Below are positions 5,915-8,453 of a stretch of DNA of 8,453 bases, piece after piece. The notes under the pieces are model-generated. The model saw nothing but the letters and a program-made list of their open reading frames with translations, was not told the origin of the DNA and searched no databases. The DNA is taken from contig DDUE01000013.1 of NCBI GenBank assembly GCA_002344625.1, positions 1-8,453 of the forward strand, written 5' to 3'. Position 1 is the first letter of the stretch. Each line of letters starts with the position of its first letter. Position numbers and translations under genes: made by a program. The DNA comes from Rhodocyclaceae bacterium UBA2346. GTDB lineage: Bacteria > Pseudomonadota > Gammaproteobacteria > Burkholderiales > Rhodocyclaceae.

Positions 5915-8227
5915 ATGTTAGAGCGCACCAACAAGCAACTCACGCGGCGCCTGCTGATCGTCGACGACCAGCTCGGCGAGGCGGTGGTGTGTACCCGCGG
6001 CCGTGCGCTCGACGACATCGTGCAGGAGTTCCGGCGCCGTGGCGTGGTCGTGATCGAAGCCCGCTCGTTCGAGGACGGCCAGGCCGCGGTGATCTCCGAC
6101 GCCGCCCTCCACGGCATCTTCATCGACTGGACTCTCGGCATGAACGACAGCGAATCGCACGCGCTGGCGATCGACCTGCTGCGCACGGTGAGAAAGCGCA
6201 ATGCCAACGTGCCGATCTTCCTCACCGCCGACCGCGAGGCCAAGCAAACCCTTACCACCGAGGCGCTCGAGCTCGCCGACGAGTTCGTGTGGCTGCTCGA
6301 AGACACCGCGCCGTTCATCGCCGGCCGGGCGATGTCGGCGATGGACCGCTACCTGGCGCAGTTGCTGCCCCCCTTCACCCATGCGCTGCTGCGCTACACC
6401 AGCCTCGACGAATACTCATGGGCCGCGCCCGGCCACCAGGGCGGCATCGCGTTCACCAAGTCGCCGGTCGGGCGGTTGTTCTTCGACTTCTTCGGCGAGA
6501 ACCTGTTTCGCACCGACACCGGCATCGAGCGCACCGCGCTCGGTTCGCTGCTCGACCACAGCGGCCCGATCCGCGAAGCCGAGGACTACGCCGCACGCGT
6601 GTTCGGCGCCCATGCCTCGTACTCGGTGCTGAACGGCACCTCGGCATCCAACCGGGTGGTGTTCATGGCCTGTGTCGGCGAGCGCCAGTTCGCGCTGTGC
6701 GATCGCAACTGCCACAAATCGGTCGAACAAGGGCTGGTGCTGAGCGGCGGCATCCCTGTCTACTTCGTGCCGACCCGCAACCGTTACGGCATCATCGGGC
6801 CGATTCCCGCCGGGCAGTTCCGGCCCGAGGCGATCGCGGCCGCGCTTGCCGCCCATCCGCTGCGGGATCAGGCGGCACGGCCCGATGCCGACTATGCGGT
6901 GGTGACCAACTGCACCTACGACGGCATGTGCCTGAACGCCACCCAGGCCGAGGCGCTGCTCGCCCGGAGCGTCGATCGCATTCATTTCGACGAAGCCTGG
7001 TTCGGTTATGCGCGCTTCAACCCGATGTACCGCGACCGCTTCGCGATGCGCGGCGACCCGGCCGAGCACCCCGCCGACGGCCCGACGGTGTTCGCCACCC
7101 ACTCCACCCACAAGCTGCTGGCCGCCTTGTCGCAGGCGTCCTACATCCATGTGCGCAACGGCCGCAATCCGGTCGAACACTCGCGCTTCAACGAATCCTT
7201 CGTGATCCAGGCGTCGACGTCGCCGCTGTATGTGCTGCTCGCGTCGAACGAGATCGGCGCCGCGATGATGGACGGCCCGGGCGGCACCACCCTGACCCAG
7301 GAGGTCATCAACGAGGCCGTCGATTTTCGCCAGGCCCTCGCGCGCGCGCACCGGGAATTCAGCAGCCGCGGCGACTGGTTCTTCGCCCCCTGGAACGCCC
7401 CGGAAATCACCGACGCGGCCAGCGGACTGCCGCTCGCGTTCGCCGACGCCGACCCGGTCCAGCTCGCCACCGACCCGAAGTGCTGGATGCTCGAACCGGG
7501 CGACGACTGGCACGGCTTCGAGGGCCTCGACCCCGGCTGGTGCATGCTCGATCCGGTCAAGGCCGGGATCATCATGCCCGGCATGGGCGCCGACGGCCGC
7601 CTCCAGGATTTCGGCATCCCGGCGGCGATCGTCAATGCCTACCTCTACCGCAACAACATCATTCCGTCGCGCTCGACCGATTTCATGATCCTGTGCCTGT
7701 TCACGATGGGCGTGACCAAGGGCAAGTGGGGCACGCTGATCAGCGTGCTGCTGTCGTTCAAGCGCCTCTATGACGACAATGCGCCGCTCGCCGCGGTGCT
7801 GCCCGACCTGGTCGCCGCCCATCCGGCGCGCTACCGCAAGCGAGGCCTGCGCGAGCTTTCCGACGAGATGTTCGGCCACATGGCGCGCAGCCGCATGGAC
7901 CACCTTCAGGCGCAGGCCTTCGGCAGCCTGCCGCTACCGGTCACGACCCCGCGGATCGCGTTCCAGCGCCTGCAGGCGGGCGAAGCCGAACTGGTGCCGC
8001 TCGACGCGAGCGCGAACCGCGTGACCGCGGTCGGCATCATCCCCTACCCGCCCGGCATTCCGATCGTGATGCCGGGCGAAAACATGGGGCCCGACGACGG
8101 ACCGTGGATACGCTACATCCGCGCCGTACAGGATTGGGGGTGCGCCTTCCCGGGCTTCGAGCGGGAGGTCGAAGGCGCGGTGGTCGTCGACGGCCTCTTC
8201 CACTTCTGGTGCCTGAAGCGCGACTAG
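5915..8227 (+). CDS. adiA: Arginine decarboxylase, biodegradative AdiA type (PLP fold type I)
   Basis: Decarboxylates an amino acid, most likely L-arginine to agmatine plus CO2, using pyridoxal phosphate. The 770-aa length matches the family (E. coli AdiA is about 755). Residues about 12-145 form the receiver-like wing domain (LLIVDDQ near 13-19). The large PLP domain follows, starting with SWAAPGHQGG. NGTSASNR (240-247) is the phosphate-binding segment. HFDEAW (357-362) provides D359 for the pyridine nitrogen. STHKLLAALSQASYIHV supplies the Schiff-base lysine K400. SRSTDFMILCLFTMGVTKGKWG and the C-terminal VIPYPPGIPI-type stretch also match AdiA as I recall it; resemblance to lysine or ornithine decarboxylases looks weaker. 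ATG 5915 has GGAG 6 nt upstream. No AdiC antiporter lies beside it, so acid resistance is less obvious than polyamine supply or arginine catabolism. Substrate choice is inferred from overall resemblance. Confidence 0.92.
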   Translation: MLERTNKQLTRRLLIVDDQLGEAVVCTRGRALDDIVQEFRRRGVVVIEARSFEDGQAAVISDAALHGIFIDWTLGMNDSESHALAIDLLRTVRKRNANVPIFLTADREAKQTLTTEALELADEFVWLLEDTAPFIAGRAMSAMDRYLAQLLPPFTHALLRYTSLDEYSWAAPGHQGGIAFTKSPVGRLFFDFFGENLFRTDTGIERTALGSLLDHSGPIREAEDYAARVFGAHASYSVLNGTSASNRVVFMACVGERQFALCDRNCHKSVEQGLVLSGGIPVYFVPTRNRYGIIGPIPAGQFRPEAIAAALAAHPLRDQAARPDADYAVVTNCTYDGMCLNATQAEALLARSVDRIHFDEAWFGYARFNPMYRDRFAMRGDPAEHPADGPTVFATHSTHKLLAALSQASYIHVRNGRNPVEHSRFNESFVIQASTSPLYVLLASNEIGAAMMDGPGGTTLTQEVINEAVDFRQALARAHREFSSRGDWFFAPWNAPEITDAASGLPLAFADADPVQLATDPKCWMLEPGDDWHGFEGLDPGWCMLDPVKAGIIMPGMGADGRLQDFGIPAAIVNAYLYRNNIIPSRSTDFMILCLFTMGVTKGKWGTLISVLLSFKRLYDDNAPLAAVLPDLVAAHPARYRKRGLRELSDEMFGHMARSRMDHLQAQAFGSLPLPVTTPRIAFQRLQAGEAELVPLDASANRVTAVGIIPYPPGIPIVMPGENMGPDDGPWIRYIRAVQDWGCAFPGFEREVEGAVVVDGLFHFWCLKRD

Positions 8228-8260
8228 CGCAGGCCTGGCGGGCGAGGCCGCGGCGCCGAC

Positions 8261-8274
8261 TTGACCGGTATCAA
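8261..8274 (+). promoter_or_regulatory. FNR/ANR-type binding site
   Basis: TTGAC-CGGT-ATCAA matches the FNR-family consensus TTGAT-N4-ATCAA at nine of ten half-site bases. Its centre (8267.5) lies 41.5 bp upstream of the start site predicted from the -10-like TAGCAT at 8297-8302. This is the class II activator position, and it points to induction of the downstream lipoprotein gene under low oxygen. Confidence 0.65.
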
Positions 8275-8296
8275 TCCAATTTGTCGCCAGGCTGGA

Positions 8297-8302
8297 TAGC
8301 AT
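8297..8302 (+). promoter_or_regulatory. -10-like element of the FNR-dependent promoter
   Basis: TAGCAT matches four of six bases of TATAAT, with no good -35, as expected of an activator-dependent promoter. The predicted transcription start is near 8309. Confidence 0.45.
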
Positions 8303-8311
8303 GGGACATCG

Positions 8312-8338
8312 GTCCTCGCGGCATCTCGCCGCGAGGAC
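8312..8338 (+). terminator. Perfect 11-bp hairpin after adiA / in lipoprotein leader
   Basis: GTCCTCGCGGC (8312-8322) pairs fully with GCCGCGAGGAC (8328-8338) around the loop ATCTC. It lies 84 nt after the adiA stop and has no T-run. It may end the adiA transcript, or, because it begins just after the predicted FNR-dependent start near 8309, it may be a 5' stabilising stem in the lipoprotein mRNA. Confidence 0.5.
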
Positions 8339-8368
8339 GCGCAACCCGTCAATGCAAGGAGAATCGCG

Positions 8369-8453
8369 ATGCTATCCAAACAACTGGTCCTGGCGGCGGC
8401 CGTGTCCGCGGTGTTGGCCGCCTGCGGCGCCGACGAACCCCGGACCGCGGCGC
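8369..8453 (+). CDS. Lipoprotein, N-terminal part only (3' end cut by window edge)
   Basis: Only 28 codons lie inside the window. They encode a short lipoprotein signal peptide: Lys4, a hydrophobic run LVLAAAVSAVLAA, and the lipobox VLAAC with Cys19 as the expected lipidated residue. Gly at +2 and no Asp at +2 suggest outer-membrane sorting. AAGGAGA (8356-8362) is a strong Shine-Dalgarno about 7 nt before the ATG. The mature protein is unknown. An upstream FNR/ANR-type site suggests expression when oxygen is low, so a role in anaerobic or microaerobic respiration (for example a lipid-anchored periplasmic redox protein) is possible but not shown. Confidence 0.75.
   Translation, partial: MLSKQLVLAAAVSAVLAACGADEPRTAA

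Noticed and set aside
4945..7773. A very long plus-strand open frame (942 aa) across the HD-GYP-like, thioesterase and adiA genes
   Set aside because: It is Arg/Ala/Pro-rich low-complexity translation with no domain, overlaps three well-supported genes in other frames, and reflects rare stops in GC-rich DNA.
6416..7903. A 495-aa minus-strand open frame opposite adiA
   Set aside because: It is antisense to a gene with intact family motifs over the same span, has shadow-like composition, and shows no ribosome binding site or recognisable domain.
8232..8249. GGCCT/AGGCC hairpin just after the adiA stop as a terminator
   Set aside because: Five-base stem with an 8-nt loop and no T-run; too weak compared with the 11-bp hairpin downstream.

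Overview
The window is GC-rich chromosomal DNA with strong GC bias at third codon positions. It resembles a betaproteobacterium, most plausibly Rhodocyclales (Thauera/Azoarcus-like). That placement is an inference from codon bias, the style of the HD-GYP protein and the FNR-type site, not from a marker gene. No rRNA, tRNA, insertion sequence, CRISPR array or phage gene is visible. Most of the window is coding, and the many long overlapping frames are shadows caused by high GC.

Left part, minus strand: purU (10-formyl-tetrahydrofolate hydrolase) is followed 7 nt later by a folC-family Mur-ligase-fold gene that runs off the left edge. Together they look like a small folate one-carbon operon. 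A 152-bp divergent intergenic region separates purU from a plus-strand gene for a 644-residue B12-binding-type radical SAM protein. Its cysteine motif has the unusual spacing CX4CX2C. This is the least understood enzyme in the window and the best candidate for undescribed chemistry.

Middle: the radical SAM gene converges on a minus-strand gene for an HD-GYP-like protein. It keeps the HHE...DGSGYP half of the motif but has lost the central HD dyad. A 278-bp divergent intergenic region follows.

Right part, plus strand: a small hot-dog-fold acyl-CoA thioesterase is followed by a full-length fold-type I PLP decarboxylase very like biodegradative arginine decarboxylase AdiA. The two may be co-transcribed. 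Downstream of adiA lies a near-consensus FNR/ANR box at ideal class II spacing to a -10-like hexamer. Next comes a perfect 11-bp hairpin, then a strong ribosome binding site and the first 28 codons of a lipoprotein cut by the right edge. This last gene is probably induced by oxygen limitation.

The modules (folate one-carbon, radical SAM, signalling, thioesterase/decarboxylase, anaerobic lipoprotein) look mostly independent. Only the purU-folC pair has an obvious shared pathway.
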